64,000 bases of DNA from JANXUR01 sp038229415 (GCA_038229415.1 JBBROM010000001.1:62001-126000), one strand, 5' to 3'; positions 50,572 through 59,502 are shown, numbered from the stretch's first letter. Notes: a model not told the origin generated them from the letters alone. A program made the numbers and translations.

Positions 50572-50736
50572 ATGTCTGCATTTATTTCCAAGTTTTGGCA
50601 TGACAATTCCGGGCAAGACATCGCCGAGTATGCGGTCGTGGTTGCAGCCATGCTGGTGGCGGTCTTCACCGCGGCACACGTGGTTGGCCTCAAGGCCCAC
50701 ACCGTGTTCGCCGAAGTGGCTCGGCTGTTGCAATAA
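50572..50736 (+). CDS. flp: Flp/Fap-type prepilin (54 aa)
   Basis: Second prepilin: MSAFISKFWHDNSGQDIAEYAV, then VVAAMLVAVFTAAHVVGLKA and the tail VFAEVARLLQ. The processing motif GQDIAEY is identical to that of the first gene; the remainder differs. An open frame from 50428 contains it, but the normal start is the ATG at 50572. Two different Flp paralogs suggest a mixed pilus or a minor pilin. The thioesterase gene is convergent. Confidence 0.82.
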   Translation: MSAFISKFWHDNSGQDIAEYAVVVAAMLVAVFTAAHVVGLKAHTVFAEVARLLQ

Positions 50737-50764
50737 AGCTGTTGCAATAAAACTGTTCAGTCGC

Positions 50765-51280
50765 TTATTCCTTCGCCAGCTTCTGTCGCGCCCGCTCCGC
50801 TTCGCGAATGCCCCTGCGCCGCGCAGCATCTTCGTACCTTCGCTGATCTTCCACATTCTCTGGCACGATCGGCGGTACCCGCTGCCGCTTGCCGTCGGCA
50901 TCGACAGCGACAAACGTCAGGTAGGATGAGCTGACGTGCTTGACCGTGTGCTCAATGTAATCCTCCACGAACACCTTCACGCCCACTTCCATCGAAGTAT
51001 TAAAGGCGCGGTTCACCTGCGACCGCAGCACGACTACGTCGCCCACCCGGCAAGGGACGAAGAAATCGAGGTGGTCCACCGACGCTGTGACCACGTAGGC
51101 ACGCGAGTGGCGATGCGCCGCCAGCGCGCCCGCCATGTCAATCCAGTGCATCAGGCGACCGCCCAGCAGTTTGCGCAAGGGGTTGGTGTCGTTCGGCAGC
51201 ACGATTTCGGTCATCTCAGACCGCGACTCAGATGTGGTGCGAGGCGTTAGGATTGCGTTTGGACTTTCCGCGTTGGTCAT
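50765..51280 (-). CDS. Hotdog-fold acyl-CoA thioesterase (YciA/BACH type)
   Basis: A 171-residue enzyme that would hydrolyse acyl-CoA. The hotdog pattern begins at TEIVLPNDTNPLRKLLGGRLMHWIDMAGALAAHRHS, with the catalytic Asn/Asp region NDTN and MHWIDMAG. It continues with VVTASVDHLDFFVPCRVGDVVVL and SSYLTFVAVDADGK. A charged helix (EDAARRRGIREAERARQKL) ends the protein. Substrate length is not readable. It is divergent from the CRTAC1-like gene. Confidence 0.9.
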   Translation of the reverse strand: MTNAESPNAILTPRTTSESRSEMTEIVLPNDTNPLRKLLGGRLMHWIDMAGALAAHRHSRAYVVTASVDHLDFFVPCRVGDVVVLRSQVNRAFNTSMEVGVKVFVEDYIEHTVKHVSSSYLTFVAVDADGKRQRVPPIVPENVEDQRRYEDAARRRGIREAERARQKLAKE

Positions 51281-51309
51281 ATACTAATCTTCTACCGGAA
51301 TTGAACTTG

Positions 51310-51396
51310 ATGCGCCACTCGACCCTAGCCATCCTCGGAAGCACCTGCCTGTGGTTGAGTTTGGCAGCGATGCCGCTTGCCCAATCGGGGCCATGA
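51310..51396 (+). pseudogene. Signal-peptide fragment separated from the CRTAC1-like gene by TGA
   Basis: ATG at 51310 begins MRHSTLAILGSTCLWLSLAA, then MPLAQSGP and TGA at 51394-51396. The frame is the same as that of the 721-residue CRTAC1-like protein starting at 51454, and the 19 codons after the TGA read on without another stop. One base change would join a perfect signal peptide to the protein. Either the gene is interrupted by a nonsense change or the base is wrong. Confidence 0.65.
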
Positions 51397-51453
51397 GCCA
51401 GCGCTGCCGCTTCGAACCCGCGACCGCCGTATCAGGCCGACTCAACCCGCAAA

Positions 51454-53619
51454 ATGGAAGAGCTTCTGCGGAAGATCTTCCGCGAAAACGACTGGAAGAC
51501 CGATTCGTTCAAGGAAGCCGAGCGCGCCGACTACTGGCGCAAGCAGCTCGAAGCCAAGCCGGAGATTCGCACCGAACTCAAGGTGCGCGTGGCCTTGGCC
51601 CAAGCCCTGCTGAAGAACGGCGACAGCAAAGAAGCGGTGGACCAACTGGAGCAGATTCGCAAACTCGGCGTCGAACGCGGAATAACATTCGCCCCTTACT
51701 TTGAGACGCAGGTGCGAAACCTGCTCGGTGTAGCCTACCTGAGGTTGGGTGAGCAAGAGAATTGCCTGAACTACCATGGGCAGGATTCGTGTGTCTTCCC
51801 TATCAAGGGGGGAGGCGTCCACAAGCTGACACGTGGAGCCGAAGGGGCCGTGCGTGAATTCACAGCCGCGCTGGAGCATGACCCCAGCGACACCAAGGCG
51901 CGCTGGCTGTTGAATGTTGCCTACATGACGCTGGGCCGCTATCCGCAAGATGTACCCGCCAAGTGGCTGATTCCGGAATCTATCTTCGACTCGGAGTACA
52001 ACCTCCCTCGGTTTTTGGACGTCGCTCCAACTACTGGCCTGAACATCGCCGGCCACTCCGGCGGGGCCGTCATGGAAGATTTTGACGGCGACGGCTTGCT
52101 CGACATCATGGTCTCGTCCTCCGGCCCACTCGACCAGCTTCGCTTCTTCCACAACAACGGAGATGGAAGTTTCAGCGAACGAACCTCCGAAGCTGGGCTA
52201 ACGGGCGAATTGGGCGGGCTGAATATTATTGCAGCCGACTACAACAACGACGGCTGCGTAGATTTAGTAGTGCTTCGCGGCGGCTGGTTCGGGCAGGATG
52301 GCAAGTATCCCCTTTCGCTGCTTAAGAATAACTGTAATGGTACTTTCGATGATGTAACCGAGGCCGCTGGCCTGCTTTCGTTTCATCCGACGCAAACCGC
52401 CGCTTGGGCCGACTACGATAACGACGGCTGGCTCGATTTATTCGTCGGCCACGAGTCGAACACAACGGAGTATCATCCGTCACAGTTATTTCACAATAAT
52501 CACGATGGGACGTTTACCGAGGTGAGAGAGCCTAGCGGTCTTGCTAAGCTCGGTTACGTGAAAGGCGTTGCCTGGGGCGACTTTAACAACGATGGACGCC
52601 CGGACTTATATGTTTCGATTAAGGGCGAGGCGAATCATTTATTTCGTAACGACGGGCCGATGGATTCAGCGCACCCCGATGCGTCGCATTGGAAGTTTAC
52701 TGATGTTACCGCTCAGGCGCATGTGGCAGAACCTATTCATAGTTTCGCCACTTGGTTCTTCGACTACGACAATGACGGTTGGCCGGATATTTTCGCAGCG
52801 GGTTATTATGTTGAAGATTTTAATGACATCGGCGCGTTTGAAATCGGCCTGCCGTATAAAGCAGAAACACCGCGCCTCTACCACAATAATCATGACGGAA
52901 CCTTCACGGACGTGACTAAGGAAGTGCACTTAGATCGTGCAATCCTTGTAATGGGTGCAGGATTCGGCGACTTAGATAATGACGGCTGGCTTGATATATA
53001 TATGGGAACCGGCGACCCGAACTTCGAGACGCTCATTCCCAATCGTATGTTTCGGAACAGTGGCGGCAAGTCGTTTCAGGATGTAACTACTGCTGGTGGA
53101 TTTGGGCACCTGCAAAAGGGTCATGGAATTGCCTTCGGGGATATTGACAACGATGGCGACGAAGACGTATTCCAAAAGGTGGGTGGGGCGTATCCCGGAG
53201 ACACTTATCTGAGTACTCTGTACGAAAATCCCGCTTCACCCAACCATTGGGTGTCGCTTGAACTACAAGGCGTGAAGACGAACCGGTCTGCCATCGGCGC
53301 AAGAGTTCACTTGACTCTGCAAACCCTAACAGGCAAGCGCCACATCTACCGCACGGTCGGCTTCGGCTCCAGCTTTGGAGGAAATCCATTGCGACAGCAC
53401 ATCGGGTTGGGATCAGCCTTGCGTAGCGCAGACGTAGAGGTGAGTTGGCCAACCTCCGGGTTAGTGCAGCACTTCGCCAATATTGCGGGCGATAAGTTTT
53501 ATAAATTGGTCGAGGGGCACTCAAGTTTAGTACCGGTGCGGCACAAGCGCTTCGCCCTGCCGCATACTCCAGCGCCTAGCGGGCATTCGATTATGCCCAA
53601 TATGCCCGACCATCGCTAA
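51454..53619 (+). CDS. CRTAC1/UnbV-type FG-GAP repeat protein
   Basis: A 721-residue frame. Residues 1-165 are helical (TPR-like, for example AVDQLEQIRKLGVERGITFAP). Then come seven VCBS/FG-GAP calcium-binding blades, seen as DFDGDGLLDIM, DYNNDGCVDLV, DYDNDGWLDLF, DFNNDGRPDLY, DYDNDGWPDIF, DLDNDGWLDIY and DIDNDGDEDVF. The C-terminal UnbV/ASPIC domain has NHWVSLELQG and RSAIGARVHL. Such proteins are normally exported. Here the signal peptide lies upstream beyond an in-frame TGA, so a protein begun at 51454 would stay in the cytoplasm. A TPR gene follows. Confidence 0.88.
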   Translation: MEELLRKIFRENDWKTDSFKEAERADYWRKQLEAKPEIRTELKVRVALAQALLKNGDSKEAVDQLEQIRKLGVERGITFAPYFETQVRNLLGVAYLRLGEQENCLNYHGQDSCVFPIKGGGVHKLTRGAEGAVREFTAALEHDPSDTKARWLLNVAYMTLGRYPQDVPAKWLIPESIFDSEYNLPRFLDVAPTTGLNIAGHSGGAVMEDFDGDGLLDIMVSSSGPLDQLRFFHNNGDGSFSERTSEAGLTGELGGLNIIAADYNNDGCVDLVVLRGGWFGQDGKYPLSLLKNNCNGTFDDVTEAAGLLSFHPTQTAAWADYDNDGWLDLFVGHESNTTEYHPSQLFHNNHDGTFTEVREPSGLAKLGYVKGVAWGDFNNDGRPDLYVSIKGEANHLFRNDGPMDSAHPDASHWKFTDVTAQAHVAEPIHSFATWFFDYDNDGWPDIFAAGYYVEDFNDIGAFEIGLPYKAETPRLYHNNHDGTFTDVTKEVHLDRAILVMGAGFGDLDNDGWLDIYMGTGDPNFETLIPNRMFRNSGGKSFQDVTTAGGFGHLQKGHGIAFGDIDNDGDEDVFQKVGGAYPGDTYLSTLYENPASPNHWVSLELQGVKTNRSAIGARVHLTLQTLTGKRHIYRTVGFGSSFGGNPLRQHIGLGSALRSADVEVSWPTSGLVQHFANIAGDKFYKLVEGHSSLVPVRHKRFALPHTPAPSGHSIMPNMPDHR

Positions 53620-53656
53620 CATCATCTGTATCAAGAGAACAGGAGCAAGTCGTACC

Positions 53657-53965
53657 ATGGATCGAGTGACGCAGCTAAAAGAAATTCTGGCAATGGACGC
53701 GAACAATGCCTTTGCACGCTATGGTCTAGCGATGGAGCACTCTAACTCAAATCAGATCGAGCAAGCACTGGCAGAGTTTCAAGCATTGATTCAGGCGCAC
53801 CCGGACTATGCCGCTGGTTACTTTATGGCGGCTCAAATGCTCGAACGGGCAGGCCGCACGAATGAGGCGCGCCAGTGGCTCACAAACGGCATTGCAGCGG
53901 CCGAGCGTGCAGGCAACTCTCATGCGCAGGGAGAAATGGAAGCTATGCTGGTGGAGATAAGCTAA
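53657..53965 (+). CDS. Small TPR-repeat protein
   Basis: A 102-residue protein made almost only of three TPR helix pairs: MDRVTQLKEILAMDANNAFARYGLAMEHSNS, ALAEFQALIQAHPDYAAGYFMAAQMLERAG, and ARQWLTNGIAAAERAG. AGGAG precedes the start. It follows the CRTAC1-like gene by 37 bases and may act with it. Its stop overlaps that of the convergent SDR gene. Confidence 0.8.
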   Translation: MDRVTQLKEILAMDANNAFARYGLAMEHSNSNQIEQALAEFQALIQAHPDYAAGYFMAAQMLERAGRTNEARQWLTNGIAAAERAGNSHAQGEMEAMLVEIS

Positions 53966-54789
53966 CTCGAAGAAGGCTTACGTATCGCAACTCTGGCACG
54001 AGCCTTTCTTGCCATCTCGGCAAGAACGCGCTCCATGGTGCCGGGCAATAACTGATATGCCTTGATGTACCAGCGATAATGGCTGGGAACCACCACCTCT
54101 CGCTTGCGGCGAAGCACTCCACTTAGCGTGGCACGCGCCACCACTTCCGCAGTAACGCCGGATTGACTTTCGCGCAGTTCGACCGGATCGTTCCCGCGCA
54201 CTCGGCTTTTACCGAACGCAGTGTCCACATAACCGGGACAAACTGTAAGTACGTGAATGCCACTATCTGCCAGCTCCATGCGCGCGGCCTTGCCCAGTGC
54301 GTTCATCGCGAACTTACTTGCGCTATATGCGGCTCCATTGGGCAGAGGAATGTGGCCAGCCACGCTCGATATGTTCACGATAACGCCGCTGCGCTTCGGC
54401 TGCATGGCTTTGATCGCCGCCTGCATGCCATGCAACGCCCCAAACAGGTTCGTCTCAAACAAGTCGCGCATGGCATCGGCGTCCATCGCGGCAACGGTGT
54501 CGCGCAAACCGTAGCCAGCGTTGTTCACCCAGATATCAATGCGACCGAATTGACGCATCACGTCGTCCGCCAGAGCGTGTATTTGGCTTGCAGACCGCAC
54601 GTCACACACCCGAGCCACGGTTTGTTCAGGCAAGCCGATGGCGTCGCGAGCTGCCTGCACCCGCTGCTGATCGCGCGAGGTAAGAACGACCGTAGCACCC
54701 TCATGCGCGAACAGGTGCGCAATCGCTGCGCCAATGCCCAGCGACGCGCCGGTGACCACCGCTACTTTACCGTATAAGCTATGTCCCAT
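53962..54789 (-). CDS. Short-chain dehydrogenase/reductase
   Basis: A 275-residue SDR. NAD(P) site TGASLGIGAA, NNAG motif WVNNAGYGLRDTV, the Ser in ISSVAGHIP and the Tyr-x3-Lys pair YSASKFAMN. The C-terminal 60 residues are long, with a basic tail (KARARVAIRKPSSS). ATG at 54789 with AGGGGA upstream is preferred; an in-frame start at 54843 is less likely. Substrate unknown. Confidence 0.92.
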   Translation of the reverse strand: MGHSLYGKVAVVTGASLGIGAAIAHLFAHEGATVVLTSRDQQRVQAARDAIGLPEQTVARVCDVRSASQIHALADDVMRQFGRIDIWVNNAGYGLRDTVAAMDADAMRDLFETNLFGALHGMQAAIKAMQPKRSGVIVNISSVAGHIPLPNGAAYSASKFAMNALGKAARMELADSGIHVLTVCPGYVDTAFGKSRVRGNDPVELRESQSGVTAEVVARATLSGVLRRKREVVVPSHYRWYIKAYQLLPGTMERVLAEMARKARARVAIRKPSSS

Positions 54790-54925
54790 AAGTCCCCTAC
54801 ATTCTGGTGAGCAAATTCCGCCTACGCACGGCCCCGTCAACATTCCAGCCTAGCAAAGTCAGGCGCAAAGCTGGAACGCCCAGCGTACAATCGAACCGAA
54901 ACGTGCTCCACCACCGGAGGAATGG

Positions 54926-55534
54926 ATGTCTGATCTGCTGCCACTATTTCCGCTTGACCTGGTGCTTCTACCCGGTGCGATTCTGCCCCTGCATATTTTC
55001 GAGCCCCGCTATCGCGAAATGGTCGAGGAATGCTTGCAGCAGCGCCGCGAGTTTGGCGTGGTGCGGGCGGTGGAAGATGGCATCGCCAAGGTGGGCTGCA
55101 CCGCGCGGATTGTTGAAGTCAGCAAGCGCTACGACGATGGTCGGCTCGACATTATTGCTCGCGGGGCGCGTCGCTTTGAGCTGGTTCACGTATTGCAGGA
55201 GCGAGCTTTTCTTCAAGCGGAAATCGAGTATCTGGAAGACGAACCGCAACTGCCAAGCGGGGAAGAGACAGTTCGCGCACTGGCTTTGCAGGCAGAAATT
55301 CTTGCGCTGGCGGGCGAGTCTGCTTCTCCCCCTAACCCAGAGAGTGGCGCACTCTCATTTGCTTTGGCGGCATCCCTGCCGCTCGATCCCGACTTCAAGC
55401 AGACGCTGCTGGCTCTCGATTCGGAAGCCGACCGCACACGCGCCCTGCTCGGATACTGTGAAGAAATTTTGCCGAAGCTGCGGCGCGTGGTGCGGGCGCG
55501 CAAGGGCGCCACTGGCAATGGGCACGCCAACTAG
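54926..55534 (+). CDS. LON substrate-binding-domain protein
   Basis: A 202-residue soluble protein matching the N-terminal domain of Lon protease but without the AAA+ or protease parts. Typical segment: PLFPLDLVLLPGAILPLHIFEPRYREMVEECL, then RLDIIARGARRFELVHVL. Members are found alone in many bacteria; the role is unclear. GAGG is upstream of the ATG at 54926. The delta-prime gene is convergent. Confidence 0.9.
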   Translation: MSDLLPLFPLDLVLLPGAILPLHIFEPRYREMVEECLQQRREFGVVRAVEDGIAKVGCTARIVEVSKRYDDGRLDIIARGARRFELVHVLQERAFLQAEIEYLEDEPQLPSGEETVRALALQAEILALAGESASPPNPESGALSFALAASLPLDPDFKQTLLALDSEADRTRALLGYCEEILPKLRRVVRARKGATGNGHAN

Positions 55535-55577
55535 AAAATCTGCGGTCAGCGACGGCTGCGAGCTGTTGTAAAGCAAC

Positions 55578-56900
55578 CTATTCCAGTGCCGCGGCAAAAG
55601 CATCCAGCGAAAGCGAACGGAGCAAGTTGCGCCGCATCCCCCGTCGAACTTCTCCAAGGCCGATTGCAGCGCGTTCCAGCCACGCAAAGCTGGTCGCTGC
55701 GGCCAATCGCTTCAAATCAGCCTGAATATCGGTATTACGAATGCGCTGCACTGCGCCGTGCTGCAGGAACAACAAATCTTCCAACAGAGAATAAAGCGCC
55801 GCCATCAGTTGATCCGTTTTCTCGCGGCCATCCGCTCCAGCGCGAAAGCGCTCCGTGGTCTGGAAGAGCTGACTGTGATCGTCCGACGTGACCGAACGGA
55901 GAATGGTCAGCGCGTCGGCCCGAGCGGTGACGTATGTCGCGAGGTCAAAGCTGCGGGCGCGCCCAATGGCCCCATGGGCAAGCCTCGCCACTAGCCCCCG
56001 CTGGCGCGCATCCCACTCGGGCCGTGAGCTAACTAAGTCCGCTTCCAGTTCTGCCACTGGGATTGGTGCCAGGGTCAGAGTGACGCACCGCGAACGGATC
56101 GTCGGCAGCAGTTCGCTGGCGTTCTCGGTTAGCAAGATGAGCGTGGCGTGTTGGGGCGGCTCTTCCAGCACCTTAAGTAGCGAGTTTGCTGCTTCTTTTA
56201 TAAAGGCCGATGTAGTCAGAATGTAGACGCGCCGCCCGCGCTCCGGCACGAAGCGCACGCTCTCGATTACGCGGCGAATCTGATCCACCTTAATCATCAT
56301 CTGCGGCGGATCAGGCGGCACGATGATCAGGTTGGCGTGTGGCTGCAACAGAATGCGTGTCTCTTTCTTCTCGGAATCCTTCAGTCCTTCACGCGCCTCC
56401 ACGGCTTCGGCAAATCGGGCGGCAAAGTCGTCGGCTTGGCCGATTTGCAGGCACGACGGACACACCCCGCAAAAATCAGGCAGGCCGTCAGGATTTGGAA
56501 CGTAGGCCTCGACCGGCGGCGCGGCGTTGACGAATGTAGGAGGAGGCCCGGTGTAAACCTCAGCCTCTGCTTCCATTTCTTCCGTCTCTTCGTCCGGCTC
56601 AGGCTCTAGGTCGCCAAACAGGCTCATCGCCATTGGTGCAGGCGGCTTCTCACTCTTCTGTTTCTTCACAGGGGCTGGCTTGGGCGTTGGCGGTGGAGGC
56701 GGTGGCAGCAATGCGCGGGCGGCAATCTCGGCCGCTTCGCAGTTCATCGTCTTGGCCAGCATGGTGGCTAGCAGATATTTGCCTGAGCCTTCAGGGCCGC
56801 TCAGGATGAGCGCATGCGGCAGTCTCCCGGCTTGCAGGGAGCGTCGCAGCCGCGCCACTACTTCATCATTGCCTTGGAACGCTGAAAATCCCATCGCCAA
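55578..56900 (-). CDS. holB: DNA polymerase III delta-prime subunit with linker insertion
   Basis: Clamp-loader subunit. Walker A region GPEGSGKYLLA (residues 35-45) has Tyr where Thr/Ser is usual, as in many non-hydrolysing delta-prime proteins. The zinc site is Cys54 (MNC) plus CGVCPSC (144-150). Between them sits an insertion of about 85 residues: polyproline, a Lys-rich part and an acidic run (EPEPDEETEEMEAEAE). Next come RRVIESVRFVPERGRRVYILTTS, EEPPQHATLILLTENASELLPTIRSRC and the C-terminal collar. The hom gene lies 33 bases after its stop end on the same strand. Confidence 0.9.
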   Translation of the reverse strand: MAMGFSAFQGNDEVVARLRRSLQAGRLPHALILSGPEGSGKYLLATMLAKTMNCEAAEIAARALLPPPPPPTPKPAPVKKQKSEKPPAPMAMSLFGDLEPEPDEETEEMEAEAEVYTGPPPTFVNAAPPVEAYVPNPDGLPDFCGVCPSCLQIGQADDFAARFAEAVEAREGLKDSEKKETRILLQPHANLIIVPPDPPQMMIKVDQIRRVIESVRFVPERGRRVYILTTSAFIKEAANSLLKVLEEPPQHATLILLTENASELLPTIRSRCVTLTLAPIPVAELEADLVSSRPEWDARQRGLVARLAHGAIGRARSFDLATYVTARADALTILRSVTSDDHSQLFQTTERFRAGADGREKTDQLMAALYSLLEDLLFLQHGAVQRIRNTDIQADLKRLAAATSFAWLERAAIGLGEVRRGMRRNLLRSLSLDAFAAALE

Positions 56901-56933
56901 CAGGCTAGCACGGGGCGGTGAACGTCTCGCCGA

Positions 56934-58202
56934 CTACAGGTCGAGAATCGGCAGCGACAGCGGTGATTGGGTCACGAAGTTTAGTTTGGCGATCTCGCCC
57001 AGCGCCGCGTCCATCTGCGTGTGTGGACACGGCTCCAGCGTAATCATGAACGGCAGTTCGGTCTTGGTAAAGCCGGGTTTTTGCAGAATGGCGTCAATGC
57101 TGATGCCGTTTCGCGCCAGAATGGACGCGACTGCCACGATAATCCCCGGCTGATCTTGCACAATCAGGCGCAAGGCATAGCGCGAGGTGAAGTTGGCGTT
57201 CGCTGGACGCGGCACTGGAGGCGCACCCGGCACCGAAGGCACGGGGTTCGCCACGATGGAAAGCACATCCGAGAGAATTGCAACCGCAGTGGGATTGCCA
57301 CCCGCGCCGTGTCCCGCGAAAACTGTGTCGCCTCCATAGCGTCCGGTGGCCATTACCATATTTTGGCCGCCTTCAAGCTGCGCCAGCGGAGAACGCAGAG
57401 GCACCAGCGCGGGCTGCACCCCAGCCAACAGGGTTTCCCCGAGGCGTTCGGCGCGTGAAATCTGGCGAATGGTACAGCCGATTTCCTTGGCGTACTCAAA
57501 GTCCACGGCTTGAATCGGACGAATCGAGCGACAGGCAATCTCCTCAAACCGGACTGCGCAGCGCAAGCCAACCCGCGCCAGAATCGCCAACTTGGCGGCA
57601 GCATCCAAGCCGTCTACATCATCGGTGGGGTCAGCCTCGGCAAAGCCAAGACGTTGCGCCTCTGCCAGTGAATCGGCAAAACTCGCGCCTTGCTCAATGT
57701 GGCTCAGAATAAAGTTGCAGGTGCCGTTAAGTATGCCGTGAATCTTGAACAGTTCGTCGCCCGCCAGTCCCTGCTGCAAGCCGGAAATCACAGGGATGCC
57801 GCCCGCTACCGCCGCGCCAAATAGCAAGTGTCGGCCAAGGTGATGGGCCAAGGGCAACAGCTCGTCGCCGCGCCGGGCGATCAACTGCTTATTGGCCGTT
57901 ACCACGCACTTGCCAGCTTCCAGCGAGCGGCGCACCCAGTCTTCGGCAGGGTTCAGGCCACCGATCACCTCGACCACAATGTCAGCGTCGGAAGCCAAAA
58001 CCTCGTCAAAATCTTCCGTCCAGCGGATTCCTGCGGGCAGGGCCTCGTTTTGCTTGCGCGCCACATTACGGTTGCAAATGTGGGTCAGTTCGAGCGCTGC
58101 AGGATGGGAGTCGCACAATACCCGCGCCACCGAACTACCCACTGAGCCGAAGCCGAGCAGGGCGACTTTGTGAATCCGCGGAGATGGAGTGGATGCGCTC
58201 AT
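56934..58202 (-). CDS. hom: Homoserine dehydrogenase
   Basis: Reduces aspartate-semialdehyde to homoserine, feeding threonine and methionine synthesis. The 422 residues contain the NAD(P) site LLGFGSVGSSVARVL, the catalytic Lys in TANKQLIARRG, LNGTCNFILSHIEQG, AEADPTDDVDGLDAAAKLAILAR and a C-terminal ACT domain (VQDQPGIIVAVASILARNGISIDAILQ). Monofunctional, without an aspartokinase domain. No clear Shine-Dalgarno sequence is seen before the start. Confidence 0.96.
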   Translation of the reverse strand: MSASTPSPRIHKVALLGFGSVGSSVARVLCDSHPAALELTHICNRNVARKQNEALPAGIRWTEDFDEVLASDADIVVEVIGGLNPAEDWVRRSLEAGKCVVTANKQLIARRGDELLPLAHHLGRHLLFGAAVAGGIPVISGLQQGLAGDELFKIHGILNGTCNFILSHIEQGASFADSLAEAQRLGFAEADPTDDVDGLDAAAKLAILARVGLRCAVRFEEIACRSIRPIQAVDFEYAKEIGCTIRQISRAERLGETLLAGVQPALVPLRSPLAQLEGGQNMVMATGRYGGDTVFAGHGAGGNPTAVAILSDVLSIVANPVPSVPGAPPVPRPANANFTSRYALRLIVQDQPGIIVAVASILARNGISIDAILQKPGFTKTELPFMITLEPCPHTQMDAALGEIAKLNFVTQSPLSLPILDL

Positions 58203-58341
58203 GGAGAGGTCAGCCGAGAAACTGACAACTTCTTATGTTAAATGGGTGATCGAGGGAATCGCTGTCTCTGCTGTGATGGGAAAATATGATGACTCAATGC
58301 GAATTTTTGAATTCAGCAACCGTCGTCGAATTTACTCGGCT

Positions 58342-58836
58342 TCACTCGACAATCTGGCTATCTTCATCGTTTCCTAGGGACTCATTTCGCAGGGACTCGT
58401 TTCGTAAGGTCTCCGCATCGTACGCTTGCTGGTTTTGCTCGATCTTATCCCGGTTCGACTCCGCCCAGACCATCAACGGCACGAGGGGAGTCAGCAGCGA
58501 ATGTCCCAGTTCGGAGAGTGCGTACTCGGTCGCCGGAGGGCGGCTTTCCAGAACTCGCCGCGAAACCAATCCGCTGCGCTCCAACTCCCGCAGAGTTTGG
58601 GTCAGAACTCGCTGAGAAATGCCGGATAGCCGCCGGTGCAACTCCATAAACCGGTACTTCTTTTCCGTGAGAGTGATCAGAACCGTAATACTCCATCGGC
58701 TCGAGACCAAGGCGGTTAAGCCGCGAAGCAATAGGTCTTCCGAGGCCACGATCTTGCGGGCGACGGCAAGAGCATCGCGACTACCAAACGTACTACCGCG
58801 CGCGTTGGCAGTTACCAAGAAGTAATCATCTGACAT
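58342..58836 (-). CDS. HxlR-family transcriptional regulator
   Basis: A 164-residue winged-helix repressor. SSRWSITVLITLTEKKYRFMELHRRLSGISQRVLTQTLRELERSGLVSRRVL is the HxlR DNA-binding core, but the usual N-terminal Cys is absent. The ATG at 58836 has AAGG 7 bases upstream. The C-terminus has a 5-residue repeat LRNES LRNES LGNDE from a 15-base tandem repeat (58363-58407). Target unknown. It lies 139 bases upstream of hom on the same strand. Confidence 0.85.
   Translation of the reverse strand: MSDDYFLVTANARGSTFGSRDALAVARKIVASEDLLLRGLTALVSSRWSITVLITLTEKKYRFMELHRRLSGISQRVLTQTLRELERSGLVSRRVLESRPPATEYALSELGHSLLTPLVPLMVWAESNRDKIEQNQQAYDAETLRNESLRNESLGNDEDSQIVE
58363..58407. repeat. 15-bp tandem repeat at the end of the HxlR gene
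   Basis: Three imperfect copies of a 15-base unit read on the minus strand as LRNES, LRNES and LGNDE. Change in copy number would keep the frame. Confidence 0.7.
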
Positions 58837-59211
58837 ATTCATACCTTCCGAACAAAACCAAACAGACAAGACACTAACACGTCCGTCGCAATAAAAGTGC
58901 TGGTTATCTCGTTCTGGCGAGGCTGGATCGTGTTTCTGAGTCCGAAGACGCCTTAAAGTTGCTCAGCCAGATTCAACCTGACTAGCCAGGTATGTGGAAC
59001 GGATCACGAACTCAAAAATATGCAACAAAAACGATAACTTAAGCCTTGACGCGGCTGCAATTTCGGCTATCATCGCTTGGGTCTCATAAGCAAACGCGAA
59101 GGTACACCCCTGTTTTTCGGTACTGCGTCTACGTATGTTACGAGACCCAACCGGGTTCGATTTCGTTCAACCCCATTTTTTTTGAAAACTTTAGAACTCC
59201 ACAGGAGAACC
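58837..59211. other. Intergenic region with promoter and leader of the small exported gene
   Basis: About 375 bases. The left half has no gene. The right half holds a promoter (59046-59073) and a leader with a 13-bp long-range inverted repeat (59077-59089 and 59138-59150). Confidence 0.5.
59046..59073 (+). promoter_or_regulatory. Predicted promoter of the small exported protein gene
   Basis: TTGACG (59046-59051), 16-base spacer, TATCAT (59068-59073). Start of transcription would be near 59080, at the first arm of the leader inverted repeat TTGGGTCTCATAA / TTACGAGACCCAA. Confidence 0.6.
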
Positions 59212-59502
59212 ATGAAATTTTTTCGTAAATTACGATTCAGCTTGGGCATTGCTATTGCCTTACTGGTAATTGTCGCTGCTTCCGCAACACCTGCCTTGGC
59301 CAATAGCGTCACCGCGGCTAAGGTCACCGACAATTGCACGCAGTACACCATCAGCCTCTCCGCCAGAGGCCTCACCGTTGGCAAGAGCTATACCATCACC
59401 TGGCAAATTCAGGGCCTGTCAAGCGCGGTTAAAGCCGAACGCGCTCAAGGATCGTCTGGTGCCGAGCCTGAAGTACTAATTGGGTCGGCGCTTGCGCGCT
59501 GA
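59212..59502 (+). CDS. Small exported protein of unknown function
   Basis: A 96-residue protein with a signal peptide (MKFFRKLRFSLGIAIALLVI, cleaved after ATPALA). The mature part is about 65 residues and may form a small beta-domain: VTAAKVTDNCTQYTISLSARGLTVGKSYTITWQI, then a Ser/Gly-rich end. AGGAGA is upstream of the ATG at 59212. An open frame to 59077 is not used because the signal peptide sets the start. A promoter, structured leader and strong terminator suggest high, separate expression. Confidence 0.7.
   Translation: MKFFRKLRFSLGIAIALLVIVAASATPALANSVTAAKVTDNCTQYTISLSARGLTVGKSYTITWQIQGLSSAVKAERAQGSSGAEPEVLIGSALAR

Noticed and set aside
51394..51396. TGA as a selenocysteine codon
   Set aside because: It lies just after a signal peptide, no SECIS-like stem is evident and the family has no known selenocysteine.
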